The translations under genes and the position numbers were made by a program. A DNA stretch of 64,000 nucleotides, from the NCBI RefSeq assembly GCF_002266435.3, contig NZ_CP029426.2, positions 806,001-870,000 on the forward strand, read 5' to 3'. Positions 35,235-44,639 of this stretch are shown here, one piece after another; position 1 is the stretch's first letter, and every line of letters starts with the position of its first letter. The DNA is from Bradyrhizobium amphicarpaeae (lineage in GTDB: Bacteria; Pseudomonadota; Alphaproteobacteria; Rhizobiales; Xanthobacteraceae). The notes under the pieces were generated by a model. It was not told the origin of the DNA and searched no databases. It saw nothing but the letters and a program-made list of their open reading frames with translations.

Positions 35235-35798
35235 CTAACCTTTCAGGGACGCATCGACCGCGGCATTGACCGACGCAGCGTCGGGAACGACGCCGGTAAG
35301 CTGCTGCACGATCTGACCTGCCGCATCGGCCGCGATGCCGCGGACGTTGCTCATGGCGGTGGCGCGGGTCGAGGCGATGGTCTTCTCCGCCCCGGCGAGC
35401 TTGGCCGCCAATTGTTCTTCCAGCGTCTTGCGCTCGGCTTCCGCCGCCGCATTCGCCTTGTCGCGGGATTCGTTGCCGATCGCCTGTGCCCGCGCGCGCG
35501 CCGAAGCGAGCTCGGTTTCATAGGCTTTCAGCGCCGCGTCGGACTGGTCCTTCAGCTTCTGCGCCTCGGCGAGGTCACCCTCGATCTTGTTCTGACGCGC
35601 CTCGATCGCACCGCCGACCTTCGGCAGAGCAAGCTTGGACACGATCACGTAAAGCGCGACGAAGAAGATCGCGAGCCACACCAGCTGCGAAGCGTAGGTG
35701 CTGCTCTCGAACGGCGGAAAACCACCACCATGACCGCCTTCGGCCCCGGTGTGGGCGCCCGCCGCCGGACTTTTCGCCCCGCCATGACTTTCAGCCAT
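35235..35798 (-). CDS. atpF2: F0F1 ATP synthase subunit b'
   Basis: A 187-residue second b-type stator subunit typical of alphaproteobacteria, phototrophs and chloroplasts. A Gly/His/Ala-rich N-terminus (about 1-30) precedes one membrane helix (about 37-57, [20 protein letters not shown]) and a long coiled coil ([20 protein letters not shown] ...). It pairs with the shorter b subunit encoded next. Confidence 0.94.
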   Translation of the reverse strand: MAESHGGAKSPAAGAHTGAEGGHGGGFPPFESSTYASQLVWLAIFFVALYVIVSKLALPKVGGAIEARQNKIEGDLAEAQKLKDQSDAALKAYETELASARARAQAIGNESRDKANAAAEAERKTLEEQLAAKLAGAEKTIASTRATAMSNVRGIAADAAGQIVQQLTGVVPDAASVNAAVDASLKG

Positions 35799-35858
35799 GG
35801 ATTACTCCTGTTGCCGTCATGCGCGCCGCTTCGGTTGAAGCGGCGCGAAACTTCGTCC

Positions 35859-36089
35859 TCAGAGCGGAACGAACAGCAGCAACAGCGCGATCAGCAGCGA
35901 GAAAATGCCGAGCGCTTCGGTCACGGCGAAGCCGAAGATCAGATTGCCGAACTGGCCCTGAGCGGCCGAGGGGTTGCGAACGGCTGCGGCGAGGTAGTTG
36001 CCGAAGATCACGCCGACGCCGACGCCCGCGCCGCCCATGCCGATGCATGCGATGCCCGCGCCGATAAGTTTTGCTGCTGCCGGATCCAT
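35859..36089 (-). CDS. atpE: F0F1 ATP synthase subunit c
   Basis: A 76-residue hairpin proteolipid. Helix 1 has the packed glycine motif [14 protein letters not shown], the polar loop is RNPSAAQGQ, and helix 2 carries the proton-binding Glu58 in [15 protein letters not shown]. The ring of c subunits turns with proton flow. A strong AAGGAG site precedes the ATG at 36089, suiting its high copy requirement. Confidence 0.97.
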   Translation of the reverse strand: MDPAAAKLIGAGIACIGMGGAGVGVGVIFGNYLAAAVRNPSAAQGQFGNLIFGFAVTEALGIFSLLIALLLLFVPL

Positions 36090-36142
36090 TTTAGACTCCT
36101 TGGAAGAAAGATTGGGTTGTGGGTGGAAATTCCCCGGACCGC

Positions 36143-36892
36143 TCAGTGTCCCGGATGAATGGCGTCGTTGAGGTAGATGCAGGTCAGGATCGCAAACACA
36201 TAGGCTTGCAGGAACGCGACCAGAATCTCGAGCGCGTACAGCGCGACCGTGAGAGCCAGCGGCAGCACGCCGCCGACCCAGCCCAGCGCCCCGAGCGAGA
36301 AGCCGAGCATGGCGACGAAGCCCGCGAACACCTTCAGCGCGATGTGGCCGGCCAGCATGTTGGCGAACAGACGGACGCTGTGGGAGACCGGCCGCAGGAA
36401 GAACGACAGGATCTCGATGAACATCACCAGCGGCAGGATGTAGCCGGGGACGCCGTGGGGTACGAAGATCGAGAAGAACTTCAGACCGTTCTTGGCGACG
36501 CCGTAGATCAGGACCGTGAAGAAGACCAGAAGCGCGAGCGCTGCCGTCACGATCAGATGGCTCGAGATCGTGAAGGTGTAGGGGATGATGCCGACCAGGT
36601 TCGAAACGCAGATGAACATGAACAGCGAGAAGATCAGCGGGAAGAACTTCATGCCTTCCGAGCCGGCGGTCGAGCGGATGGTCGAAGCCACGAACTCGTA
36701 CGAAATCTCGGCGACCGACTGAAGACGCCCGGGAACCAACTGCGTTCCGCTGGCGAGCATCAGGAGCGAGATGATCGCGATCGTCACCAGCATGTAGAGC
36801 GACGAATTGGTAAAGGCGATCGTGTGATTGCCGATATGGCCCAGGGTGAAGAGAGGCTCGATGTTGAACTGGTGGATCGGGTCGATTTTCAT
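36143..36892 (-). CDS. atpB: F0F1 ATP synthase subunit a
   Basis: A 249-residue membrane subunit forming the proton half-channels. The essential arginine lies in [20 protein letters not shown]; other landmarks are HQFNIEPLF at the N-terminus, [20 protein letters not shown], and the C-terminal helices ending [20 protein letters not shown]. The length and motifs are typical. Confidence 0.96.
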   Translation of the reverse strand: MKIDPIHQFNIEPLFTLGHIGNHTIAFTNSSLYMLVTIAIISLLMLASGTQLVPGRLQSVAEISYEFVASTIRSTAGSEGMKFFPLIFSLFMFICVSNLVGIIPYTFTISSHLIVTAALALLVFFTVLIYGVAKNGLKFFSIFVPHGVPGYILPLVMFIEILSFFLRPVSHSVRLFANMLAGHIALKVFAGFVAMLGFSLGALGWVGGVLPLALTVALYALEILVAFLQAYVFAILTCIYLNDAIHPGH

Positions 36893-37003
36893 CAGCGCGG
36901 CATCTCTTGGTCTGCCGGGCGATGCCGGCGGGTCTCGGTCTGCCGGCCGGGCCGGCCCGTACCGGCGAAGCCGGCACGATCATTCCTCTCCAGGGCGGAT
37001 TAC

Positions 37004-37378
37004 CTAGGAACCACCGCGCCTGCTTTGACCCGCGCCCGCCGTTCTCACCACATTCACCACGCCGGCTACGAAGCCCAGCAGCAGGAACACGATAAATCCG
37101 AAAGGCGACGTCGACAGCAAGCGGTCGAACCCCCAGCCAATCCCCGCTCCGACAACGACCCCGGCGATCAACTCGGAGGATAACCGGAAACCAAGGGCCA
37201 TCGCCGAAGCTCTGGCCGCTCTGTCTTCACCGTCACCTGCGGGTTGCTCGGTCTTGATTCGCCGGTCCCGGAATTCGGACAACCGCTGATCAAGATTTCC
37301 GAGCCGTTCGGAAAGCGCAGCTTCCTCGGACGATCTATCGCGATCCCCATTCTCGCCGTGTCCCGTGCCCTGTGTCAT
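37004..37378 (-). CDS. atpI: AtpI family protein
   Basis: A 124-residue protein with a charged N-terminal half (about 1-60) and two membrane helices (about 65-85 and 92-112: [20 protein letters not shown] and [20 protein letters not shown]). AtpI proteins head atp operons and help c-ring assembly or ion supply without being required for ATP synthase function. First gene of the minus-strand Fo operon, 111 nt upstream of atpB. Confidence 0.88.
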   Translation of the reverse strand: MTQGTGHGENGDRDRSSEEAALSERLGNLDQRLSEFRDRRIKTEQPAGDGEDRAARASAMALGFRLSSELIAGVVVGAGIGWGFDRLLSTSPFGFIVFLLLGFVAGVVNVVRTAGAGQSRRGGS

Positions 37379-37444
37379 GCAACGAAGACCCGAAACGCCG
37401 CGGCTGAATGGAAATTGCGCCCGCCACCCTCAAAAGCCGCGCGG

Positions 37445-37473
37445 ACCATACTGATGGCCCATAATCAAGTCAA
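37445..37473 (-). promoter_or_regulatory. Candidate sigma70 promoter of the Fo operon
   Basis: On the minus strand TTGACT (37473-37468) and TATGGT (37450-37445) are separated by exactly 17 nt. The start site would be near 37438, giving a leader of about 60 nt before atpI. The -35 matches five of six consensus bases. Confidence 0.55.
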
Positions 37474-37738
37474 GCCGAGTCACGATTGCGTCGCTTTCGG
37501 TTATGTGACTGATTTATTTGATGATATTGGCGTGCGCGGCAGCGCTGCACACAGCGTGACGCCGCACCGCAGCAGCTCGCCTCAGGATCGGCGAATGGTG
37601 CCGCCCTTTCGCCACGCTGCCGGGATCGAAGATGCCTCCGCGATCGTTGATACGGTTGCGTGTTTTGGGCGGCGGATCGCCCCACCGGGGTGTAGAATTT
37701 TGCCAGGGTGCCACCTTTACGTCGTGGCGGAGAGTGCG
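37474..37738. other. Intergenic region between the atp promoter and an exported-protein gene
   Basis: No gene is supported. The long open frame that starts at 37244 crosses it but lacks coding character until the ATG at 37739. The stretch 37500-37535 is AT-rich (ATGTGACTGATTTATTTGAT) and 37693-37698 reads TAGAAT, a possible -10 for the downstream gene without a good -35. Confidence 0.4.
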
Positions 37739-38260
37739 ATGAGACCAGTGACGTCATCCACAACATCATGGCTTGCGGTGGCGGCGTTCGCCGCCGCGAT
37801 GGCGATCGGCGGCGACCTCGCGGCCGCGCAATCCACGCCGGACGGCGAGAATGGCCGCTACAGCATGACCCCGATCCCCGAGGGGGTCCTGCGGCTCGAC
37901 ACCCGCACCGGCACGGTATCGACCTGCACCAAGAACGGCGCCGGCTGGGCCTGCTACGCGGTGCCCGACGAACGGACCGCGCTCGACGCCGAGATCGGCA
38001 GGCTACAGGCCGAGGTCGAGAGGTTGAAGGGACAGCTCGCGGCCGGGCCGACGGTGTCGGGCAAGATCGACGACGCGCTGCCGAAATCCGATCCGCTGAA
38101 GAAAGCCGAGCCCAAGGTCGCCGAGGGCGAGCGCAAGATCGAGATCCCGCTGCCGAGCGACCAGGACGTCGACCGCGTGATGTCGTTTCTGGAAAAGGCC
38201 TGGCGGCGGCTGATCGACATGGCCAATCGGGTACAGAGGGACGTGTCGGGGAAGATTTGA
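37739..38260 (+). CDS. Exported coiled-coil protein of unknown function
   Basis: A 173-residue protein with a signal peptide (SSTTSWLAVAAFAAAMAIGG, cleavage near LAAAQ), a small domain with two cysteines (SMTPIPEGVLRLDTRTGTVS, CTKNGAGWACYAVPDERT), a short heptad segment (DAEIGRLQAEVERLKGQLAA) and an amphipathic C-terminus (VDRVMSFLEKAWRRLIDMAN). I recognise it only as a conserved-hypothetical type seen in Bradyrhizobium. The ATG at 37739 has GGAGAG upstream and gives the signal peptide. Confidence 0.78.
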   Translation: MRPVTSSTTSWLAVAAFAAAMAIGGDLAAAQSTPDGENGRYSMTPIPEGVLRLDTRTGTVSTCTKNGAGWACYAVPDERTALDAEIGRLQAEVERLKGQLAAGPTVSGKIDDALPKSDPLKKAEPKVAEGERKIEIPLPSDQDVDRVMSFLEKAWRRLIDMANRVQRDVSGKI

Positions 38261-38293
38261 GGACCCCTTCGCGCCATCCACGCGTTGAGCTCT

Positions 38294-38392
38294 CGTAAGG
38301 TGGGCAAAGGCGTTCTTACGCCGTGCCCACGGGCCTCTACAACGGTGAAGAAAGACGTGGGCACGGCGCTTCGCGCCTTTGCCCACCTTACG
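38294..38392. repeat. Long inverted repeat immediately upstream of yjbQ
   Basis: A 99-bp element bounded by perfect 19-bp arms (CGTAAGGTGGGCAAAGGCG at 38294-38312, complement at 38374-38392), with inner matching GTGCCCACG / CGTGGGCAC. It is the same family as the element at 10246-10335. Its right end is only 18 nt before the yjbQ ATG. Confidence 0.88.
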
Positions 38393-38410
38393 GCAGTGCA
38401 GCGAGACCTT

Positions 38411-38893
38411 ATGATGACATCAGCCAAATCCATCACGCGCTCGGCGCCATCGTCAGGGCAAGCCACCACGGTCGCGTCGTCGATGTTGACCGTGCAGACG
38501 CCGGGCTGCGGCTTCATCGATCTCACCGGCGAGGCTGCCAAGTTCGTCGCCGAGGTCCGTGCGCGCGATGGCGCGCTGACGCTGTTCATCCGTCATACCT
38601 CGGCTTCGCTGACGATCCAGGAGAATGCCGACCCTTCCGTGCTCGTCGATCTCACCACGGCGCTGGCGCGGTTCGCGCCGGACGATGAAGATGCAGGCTG
38701 GACTCACGACACCGAAGGGCCGGACGACATGCCGGCGCACGTCAAGACCATGCTGACGGGGACTTCGCTCCACGTGCCGGTCCTGGACGGCAAGCTCGCG
38801 CTCGGGACGTGGCAGGCAATCTATCTGATCGAGCATCGGACCCGTCCGCATCGCCGCGAGGTCGTGCTGCAATTCGTCGGCGCGTCGCGGTGA
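38411..38893 (+). CDS. yjbQ: YjbQ/UPF0047 family protein
   Basis: A 160-residue protein of the secondary thiamine-phosphate synthase family. Signature blocks are FIDLTGEAAKFVAEV, LTLFIRHTSASLTIQENADP, EGPDDMPAHVKTMLTGTSLH and LALGTWQAIYLIEHR, the last typical of the YjbQ trimer core. Weak thiamine-phosphate synthase activity has been described for the family, with uncertain physiology. A second ATG follows directly at 38414. The ribosome-binding site is weak because the gene starts just after a palindromic repeat. Confidence 0.87.
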   Translation: MMTSAKSITRSAPSSGQATTVASSMLTVQTPGCGFIDLTGEAAKFVAEVRARDGALTLFIRHTSASLTIQENADPSVLVDLTTALARFAPDDEDAGWTHDTEGPDDMPAHVKTMLTGTSLHVPVLDGKLALGTWQAIYLIEHRTRPHRREVVLQFVGASR

Positions 38894-38902
38894 CCAAAGC
38901 AA

Positions 38903-38929
38903 AACCGGCCGCGGAGACCGCGGCCGGTT
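38903..38929. terminator. Terminator-like hairpin between convergent genes
   Basis: A 12-bp perfect stem (AACCGGCCGCGG / CCGCGGCCGGTT) with loop AGA, between the ends of yjbQ and the MHS transporter. The T-run is weak on the plus strand and a short AAAA flank gives four Ts on the minus strand. Confidence 0.65.
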
Positions 38930-38956
38930 CGTATTGGTTGCGATCGGTGCTTTCGA

Positions 38957-40621
38957 TCAGGTCGCCTTGATGTCGACGTCCTTGGTCTCCGGCAGGAAGA
39001 ACAAGCCGATCACGACGGTGATCGATGCGAAGATGACCGGATACCAGAGACCGGCATAGATATCGCCGGTCGAGGCCACGATGGCGAAGGCCGTCGCCGG
39101 CAACAGGCCGCCGAACCAGCCGTTGCCGATGTGGTAGGGCAGCGACATCGAGGTGTAGCGGATGCGGGTCGGAAACAGTTCGACCAGCATCGCGGCGATC
39201 GGGCCGTACACCATGGTGACGAACAGCACCAGGACGAACAGCAGCCCGACGACCGCGGCCACCTGCGGACGGAAGATGTCGAACGGATGTGCCATCTTCA
39301 CGATGCCGGCGTCGCCGGCCTTCGGATAGCCGGCGGCCTGCACGGCGGCGAGGACTGCCGGGTTGCCGTCCTTGGCGTTGGCGTAGGCGACATCCTTGCC
39401 ATTGACCATCACCTTCACGCCCGAGCCGGCGGCGCCTGGGCTGGTCGAGTACTTGACCGACGACTGCGACAGGAAGGCACGTGCGGTGTCGCAAGGCGCG
39501 GTGAAGACGCGGGTGCCGACCGGGTTGAACAGGTCGCCGCAGCCCGCGGGATCAGCCACCACCTCGACCTTGACCGATTCGATCGCCTTTTCCAGCGCCG
39601 GGTTGGCGTTGGTGGTGATCATCTTGAAGATCGGGAAGAAGGTCAGCGCCGCGATCAGGCAGCCGCCGAGGATGATCGGCTTGCGGCCGATCTTGTCGGA
39701 CAGCATGCCGAACACGATGAAGAAGCCGGTGCCGAGCAGCAGCGACCAGGCGATCAGGAGGTTGGCGGTGTAGCCGTCGACCTTCAGGATCGATTGCAGG
39801 AAGAACAGCGCGTAGAACTGGCCGGTGTACCAGACCACGCCCTGGCCCATCACGCCGCCGAGCAGCGCGAGCAGCACGAGCTTGCCGTTCTGCCAGTTGC
39901 CGAAGGCTTCCGTCAGCGGCGCCTTCGAGCTCTTGCCCTCGTCCTTCATCTTCTGGAAGATCGGCGATTCGTTCAGCCGCAGCCGGATCCAGACCGAGAC
40001 GCCGAGCAGCAGCACCGAGACCAGGAACGGAATGCGCCAGCCCCAGGCCGCAAACTCGGTTTCGCCGAGTGCGGAGCGGGTGAACAGGATCACCAGCAGC
40101 GACAGGAACAGGCCGAGCGTCGCCGTCGTCTGGATGAAGGAGGTGTAATAGCCCCGCTTGCCGTTCGGAGCATGCTCCGCGACGTAAGTGGCCGCACCGC
40201 CATATTCACCGCCGAGCGCCAGACCCTGGGCGAGGCGCAGCGCGATCAGGATGATCGGGGCCGCGATGCCGATGGTCGCCGCGTTGGGCAGCAGGCCGAC
40301 GATGAAGGTCGACAGGCCCATGATCAGGATGGTGACGAGAAAGGTGTATTTGCGGCCGACGATGTCGCCGACCCGGCCGAACACGATGGCGCCGAACGGA
40401 CGCACGAGGAAGCCGGCGGCGAAAGCCAGCAGCGCGAAGATGTCGCGGGTTGCCGGCGGATAGGCCGAGAAGAACTGCGCGCCGATGATGCCGGCCAGCG
40501 ATCCGTAAAGATAGAAATCGTACCATTCGAAAACGGTACCAAGCGAGGAGGCGAGAATGACGAACCGTTCGTCCTTCGTCATCCCTCCCGCACGTGTTTG
40601 AGACACAGCCATTGTCGACAT
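38957..40621 (-). CDS. MHS-family MFS transporter with a large inserted loop
   Basis: A 554-residue major facilitator of the metabolite:proton symporter type (ProP/KgtP/ShiA relatives). Family blocks are FVILASSLGTVFEWYDFYLYG, FGRVGDIVGRKYTFLVTI, RLAQGLALGGEYGGAATYVA and SDKIGRKPIILGG. Between helices in the C-terminal half an insert of about 100 residues (about 344-447) carries two cysteines (PAGCGDLF, TAPCDTAR). Such inserts are known in a subgroup of MHS carriers. The substrate, probably an organic acid, cannot be read. The ATG at 40621 follows GGGGAG; 40612 is an alternative. Confidence 0.88.
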   Translation of the reverse strand: MSTMAVSQTRAGGMTKDERFVILASSLGTVFEWYDFYLYGSLAGIIGAQFFSAYPPATRDIFALLAFAAGFLVRPFGAIVFGRVGDIVGRKYTFLVTILIMGLSTFIVGLLPNAATIGIAAPIILIALRLAQGLALGGEYGGAATYVAEHAPNGKRGYYTSFIQTTATLGLFLSLLVILFTRSALGETEFAAWGWRIPFLVSVLLLGVSVWIRLRLNESPIFQKMKDEGKSSKAPLTEAFGNWQNGKLVLLALLGGVMGQGVVWYTGQFYALFFLQSILKVDGYTANLLIAWSLLLGTGFFIVFGMLSDKIGRKPIILGGCLIAALTFFPIFKMITTNANPALEKAIESVKVEVVADPAGCGDLFNPVGTRVFTAPCDTARAFLSQSSVKYSTSPGAAGSGVKVMVNGKDVAYANAKDGNPAVLAAVQAAGYPKAGDAGIVKMAHPFDIFRPQVAAVVGLLFVLVLFVTMVYGPIAAMLVELFPTRIRYTSMSLPYHIGNGWFGGLLPATAFAIVASTGDIYAGLWYPVIFASITVVIGLFFLPETKDVDIKAT

Positions 40622-40924
40622 GTTTGAATCGCTCCCCGAAATGCGTTTCCTCGCGCCCTGGATGTCCGGCCATGCCGGATCAACCCAAGTCTTGCCCACA
40701 AGGTAACATCGGCGTGAAACCCGCCCCAATACGACTTTCGGCCTTGCGCACTGACGCGTAGCTGACGCAGCGGTATCGGGCGCTGGTGGGCAGCCGTGCG
40801 GCTTGGGGATTAACCCCTCTGCGGCAAAGGAATAATGTGCCCTTGCATGCCACGGCTGCTCAGGGAAGAATTGGGAGGCTGCGGCGTTGACTCGCCGCCC
40901 GGCGTGAACGACAGCAAGAGAACG

Positions 40925-41596
40925 ATGAACGCTCCCTCGACCCATCTCGTCATCGCCGATGACCATCCGCTTTTCCGGGACGCGCTGCGACAGGCGGTGG
41001 CCGGCGTCCTGACCACGGCCAGGATCGACGAAGCCGGGTCGTTCGAGGATCTGACCAAGCTCCTGGAACAGACCTCGGGTGTCGACCTGATCCTGCTCGA
41101 CCTCTCGATGCCCGGGATCTCGGGCTTTTCCGGCCTGATCTATCTGCGCGCGCAATATCCGGCGATCCCGGTGGTGATCGTCTCGGCGTCGGACGACAGC
41201 CCCACGATCCGCCGCTCCCTCGATTTCGGCGCCTCCGGCTTCATTCCGAAGCGTTTTGGCGTCGAGACCCTGCGCGATGCCATCCTCAAGGTGATGGAGG
41301 GCGACGTCTGGGTTCCCGCCGATACCGATCTGTCGGCGGCGGCCGATCCCGACATGACGCGCCTGCGCGACCGCCTGGTGACTCTGACGCCGCAGCAGGT
41401 CCGCGTGCTGATGATGCTGTCGGAAGGGTTGCTCAACAAGCAGATCGCTTACGAGCTCGGCGTCTCCGAGGCCACCATCAAGGCGCATGTCTCGGCCATC
41501 CTGCAAAAGCTCGGCGTCGAGAGCCGGACGCAGGCGGTTATCGCCGCAGCGAAGATCGCCGGCGGGCAGTGGAAGCAGGGCACGCCGGCGGGGTGA
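40925..41596 (+). CDS. Orphan LuxR-type response regulator
   Basis: A 223-residue regulator with a receiver domain (HLVIADDHPLFRDALRQAVA; phospho-acceptor Asp59 in VDLILLDLSMPGISGFSGL; GASGFIPKRFG with the conserved Lys) and a C-terminal LuxR helix-turn-helix (LTPQQVRVLMMLSEGLLNKQ, ELGVSEATIKAHVSAILQKL). No kinase is adjacent. The symporter-fused hybrid kinase at 47605 belongs to a class that in other bacteria signals to LuxR-type regulators of this kind, so it is a candidate partner by inference. It is divergent from the MHS transporter. Confidence 0.9.
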   Translation: MNAPSTHLVIADDHPLFRDALRQAVAGVLTTARIDEAGSFEDLTKLLEQTSGVDLILLDLSMPGISGFSGLIYLRAQYPAIPVVIVSASDDSPTIRRSLDFGASGFIPKRFGVETLRDAILKVMEGDVWVPADTDLSAAADPDMTRLRDRLVTLTPQQVRVLMMLSEGLLNKQIAYELGVSEATIKAHVSAILQKLGVESRTQAVIAAAKIAGGQWKQGTPAG

Positions 41597-41601
41597 GGCT
41601 G

Positions 41602-44442
41602 CTACAGCGTCCTCAGGAGCGCATCCGCGGCCCCGATATCTTCAGTCTCGGAACCTGCAGCGAAACCGTCGCGCGCCGATTGGAGCAATAGCCTTGCGTC
41701 CTGATGACGACGCCGGACGACAAGAAGCTGCGCCAGATCGGTTGCCGCACGCAACTCCCACGCTTTCGCCCCCTTCGTGCGGCTGAGGTCCAACGCCTGC
41801 ATCAGGCAGGCCTCGGCCTTGTCGATCCGCGGTACCAACTGGTGCGACAGGACCTTGCCCTTCATGCGCAGCAGTTCGGGCATGTAGAGGTGATCGCCAC
41901 TTCGCGCGACGAGGCGGATCGCGTCGTCGATCAGGCCTGCGCTCTGCTCGATCCGACCGAGTACCAACAGGCCTTGGACCAGCGCGATGTTGAACGTCGT
42001 GGTGAGCAGCTCGTAGCCCGCATCGTGGAGTTCGCGCAGGCAGGCCCTGATCGTCTCGACGCCATCGGTCGCATTTCCGCGTCGGATCGCGATCTCGCCT
42101 TTGACGCCGCGACCGACCGCGAGATAGGGACCCATCGAACGCGAATTGGCATGCGCGATGAAACGGTCGATGTTCGTTTCGGCGCCGTCGAGGTCGCCAT
42201 TCCACAGATCGATCGAGACCGCCCAGATCAGCGCGATGCAGAGTGTGATCGGATGATCCATCTGCGCGGCTTCGTCGATGGTCTGACGCGCCAGCCGCTG
42301 TGCATCCGCGGGCCGGCCCTGGAGCCAGAGTTCGCGCGCGAGCGAGATGCCGGCGCGATTGCGATGATCGAAGCCGTGGACCGTGCTGATCCGTTCTGTG
42401 CCCGGCCCCCGCCAGGCAGTCTCCAGCATGGCCATCGCTTCGCGATGCTCGCCGGCCAGATGCAAGGACACGCCCAGCAGCGAATGAGCGAGGGCGATCG
42501 AGTCGGCATCGCCGAGCGTTTGGGCGACCGCGAGACTTTGCTGGGCGTAACCGAGCGCGGCGTCGAACTGTCCCATCCGCTCGTGAAAGATATGCATGCG
42601 GCCGAGCAACTGGAGCTGGTTCGGCGCATCGCCGCGCGCCTCGGCGAGCGCAAGGGCCCTGCGCAACGCAGCATGCGCCGCCTCGCTGCCGCCGCGGGTG
42701 AACATCAAGGTCAGCCCGAGCGCAGCCTGGATGTGCATCTCCTCGGCGCTGCCGCGCGAGGACGGATCTATCGCAAGCAAGCTCCGTTCCGACCAGCGGC
42801 GGCATTCGGTCAGCAGCGACATCGCAAGGAAGATCGGTGCCGCAGCGGCGGCAAGCGCGATGCCGGCAACGATGTCGCCGCTTGCGCCGAAGCACCAGTC
42901 GAGCGCCGCCCGAACATTGTGAAGCGCGGAGAAGTGGACCGCGCGCTCGTCGGCGCTCGGCAGCGTCGCCCATGTCGTGCCGGCCTGTTCCAGCCACTGT
43001 CGGTAATAGGTCGCGTGGCGGGCGGAGAGTGCGGCGTCGAAAGGATCGATCTCGAGCAGATAGGCGCGCGTGGTGTCGAGCAGGCGGTAGCGCATCATGG
43101 CGCCGATCGGGCGCGGCGCAACCATCGACTTGGCGACGAGACCGTCGATGGCGTCGAACAGGCGGGAGCGGTCGACGCGGTCGTCCGGCACCACCTCGAG
43201 GGCGGCGTCGATGGTGAAGTGACCGGCAAAAACCGCGAGCCGGCGCAGCACGAGCCGCTCGGTGTCGGACAGGAGGCTGTAGCTCCAGTCCAGCGTCGCG
43301 TGCAGCGTCTTCTGCCGCGGCGGCGCGGTGCGTTGGCCCTGCCAGACCAGATTGAGGCGTTCGTCGAGCAGCGCCGCCGTCTGCTCCAGGCCGTAGGCTT
43401 CGACCCGGCCGGCGGCGAGCTCGATTGCCAGCGCCATTCCGTCGAGCTTGCGGCAGATGTTCGCGATGATCGCAGCATTTGCATCGTCGAGTAAGATCTG
43501 CGCGCCGCCGGCCGTCGCACGTTCGAGGAACAATTGCAATGCTGGATAGGTCTGGGCCGACGCGGCTGTCATCCCGGCATCGTCGGGCGGAACGGCAAGT
43601 GGCGCCAGCCGATACACCTGTTCGCCCTCGACGCGCAGAGACTCGCGGCTCGTGGCGAGGATGTGGACATGCGGTGCGCCGTGAAAGATCTCCGCCGCCA
43701 ACGGTGCCGCTGCGCCGATGACGTGCTCGCAATTGTCCAGAATGAGCAGCATCCGTTTGTCCCGGAGATGCGCAAGCAATGCGGGGAGAGGATCGTCGGT
43801 CTGCGCCGGCAGGCCCAGCATCAGCAGAATCGAGGTGATCACGAGATCGGGATCGCTGAGCGCGGCAAGATCAACGAAATGCGCGGCGTCGCAGAATGTT
43901 TCGAGGAGGTCGTGAGCGATCGCCACCGCGACGGCGGTCTTGCCGACGCCGCCGGGGCCTGCGATTGTGACGAAACGGGAGGCGATAAGCCTGTCCGAGA
44001 TGGCGGCGATTGCTTCCTCGCGCCCGACCATCCGGAGCAGACGGTTGGGGAGTTTTACGGGTGGCGGATCCAGGTTTGGCGTCGCGCGCGGCTCTGCGCG
44101 AATCTCCGTTTGCTCAATCGGTGCGACGAAACAATAGCCTCGGCCCGAGAGCGTGGTGATGTAGCGGGCGCCGTCCTTGCCGTCGCCGAGCGCCTTGCGC
44201 AGTGCGGCGACGTGGAAGCGCAAATTGGCTTCATCAACGGTGATGCCGGGCCACACCAGTGCCATCAGATCCCATTTGCTGACGACTGCGTTCGGCCGCG
44301 ACATCAGCGCGATCAGCGTGTCGAAGGCTTTTGCGCCGAGCGGCAGCGCAACGCCATTGCGCGCAACGAGCCGCTCATGTGGCGTTACGGTGAACGGCCC
44401 GAACGATAAAGTTCCCGTCGCGGTACTGGCCGGCTCGGTCAT
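41602..44442 (-). CDS. Winged-helix STAND (NB-ARC) regulator with TPR-like C-terminus
   Basis: A 946-residue regulator. Residues about 10-108 form an OmpR/PhoB-type winged helix (LSFGPFTVTPHERLVARNGV; LMALVWPGITVDEANLRFHV; YITTLSGRGYCFVAP). A STAND ATPase follows, with the P-loop GPGGVGKTAV at 162-171, a Walker-B-like strand MLLILDNCEH at 231-240 and the LATSRESLRVEGEQVYRL sensor region. From about 480 to the end the protein is helical repeats of TPR type. STAND proteins oligomerise on ligand and ATP binding. It is divergent from the ohr-led operon at 44640, its likely target. The ligand is unknown. Confidence 0.88.
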   Translation of the reverse strand: MTEPASTATGTLSFGPFTVTPHERLVARNGVALPLGAKAFDTLIALMSRPNAVVSKWDLMALVWPGITVDEANLRFHVAALRKALGDGKDGARYITTLSGRGYCFVAPIEQTEIRAEPRATPNLDPPPVKLPNRLLRMVGREEAIAAISDRLIASRFVTIAGPGGVGKTAVAVAIAHDLLETFCDAAHFVDLAALSDPDLVITSILLMLGLPAQTDDPLPALLAHLRDKRMLLILDNCEHVIGAAAPLAAEIFHGAPHVHILATSRESLRVEGEQVYRLAPLAVPPDDAGMTAASAQTYPALQLFLERATAGGAQILLDDANAAIIANICRKLDGMALAIELAAGRVEAYGLEQTAALLDERLNLVWQGQRTAPPRQKTLHATLDWSYSLLSDTERLVLRRLAVFAGHFTIDAALEVVPDDRVDRSRLFDAIDGLVAKSMVAPRPIGAMMRYRLLDTTRAYLLEIDPFDAALSARHATYYRQWLEQAGTTWATLPSADERAVHFSALHNVRAALDWCFGASGDIVAGIALAAAAAPIFLAMSLLTECRRWSERSLLAIDPSSRGSAEEMHIQAALGLTLMFTRGGSEAAHAALRRALALAEARGDAPNQLQLLGRMHIFHERMGQFDAALGYAQQSLAVAQTLGDADSIALAHSLLGVSLHLAGEHREAMAMLETAWRGPGTERISTVHGFDHRNRAGISLARELWLQGRPADAQRLARQTIDEAAQMDHPITLCIALIWAVSIDLWNGDLDGAETNIDRFIAHANSRSMGPYLAVGRGVKGEIAIRRGNATDGVETIRACLRELHDAGYELLTTTFNIALVQGLLVLGRIEQSAGLIDDAIRLVARSGDHLYMPELLRMKGKVLSHQLVPRIDKAEACLMQALDLSRTKGAKAWELRAATDLAQLLVVRRRHQDARLLLQSARDGFAAGSETEDIGAADALLRTL

Positions 44443-44639
44443 GGTGAAATCTGATCCCTTCGAACCGACCGGATAGCCAGATGGCGACGACCGGGCAAGT
44501 GCGCACCTGCATCGGCATCAGACCGCGCATGCAGGCCTTGTGAGGCGCCCGCGTGACGACCTCATAATTTCTCACAAGTCCAAACGGGTATGCTCGGACG
44601 GTCGCTGCTAGTCATTGCTTCGACGGCAAGGAGACGTTC

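Noticed and set aside
37244..37738. Upstream part of the 338-residue frame ending at 38260
   Set aside because: It overlaps atpI antisense and lacks coding character; the signal peptide starts at 37739.
41704..43494. A 596-residue plus-strand frame opposite the STAND regulator
   Set aside because: Shadow of a high-GC gene; lacks any motif, while the minus frame has a winged helix and P-loop.
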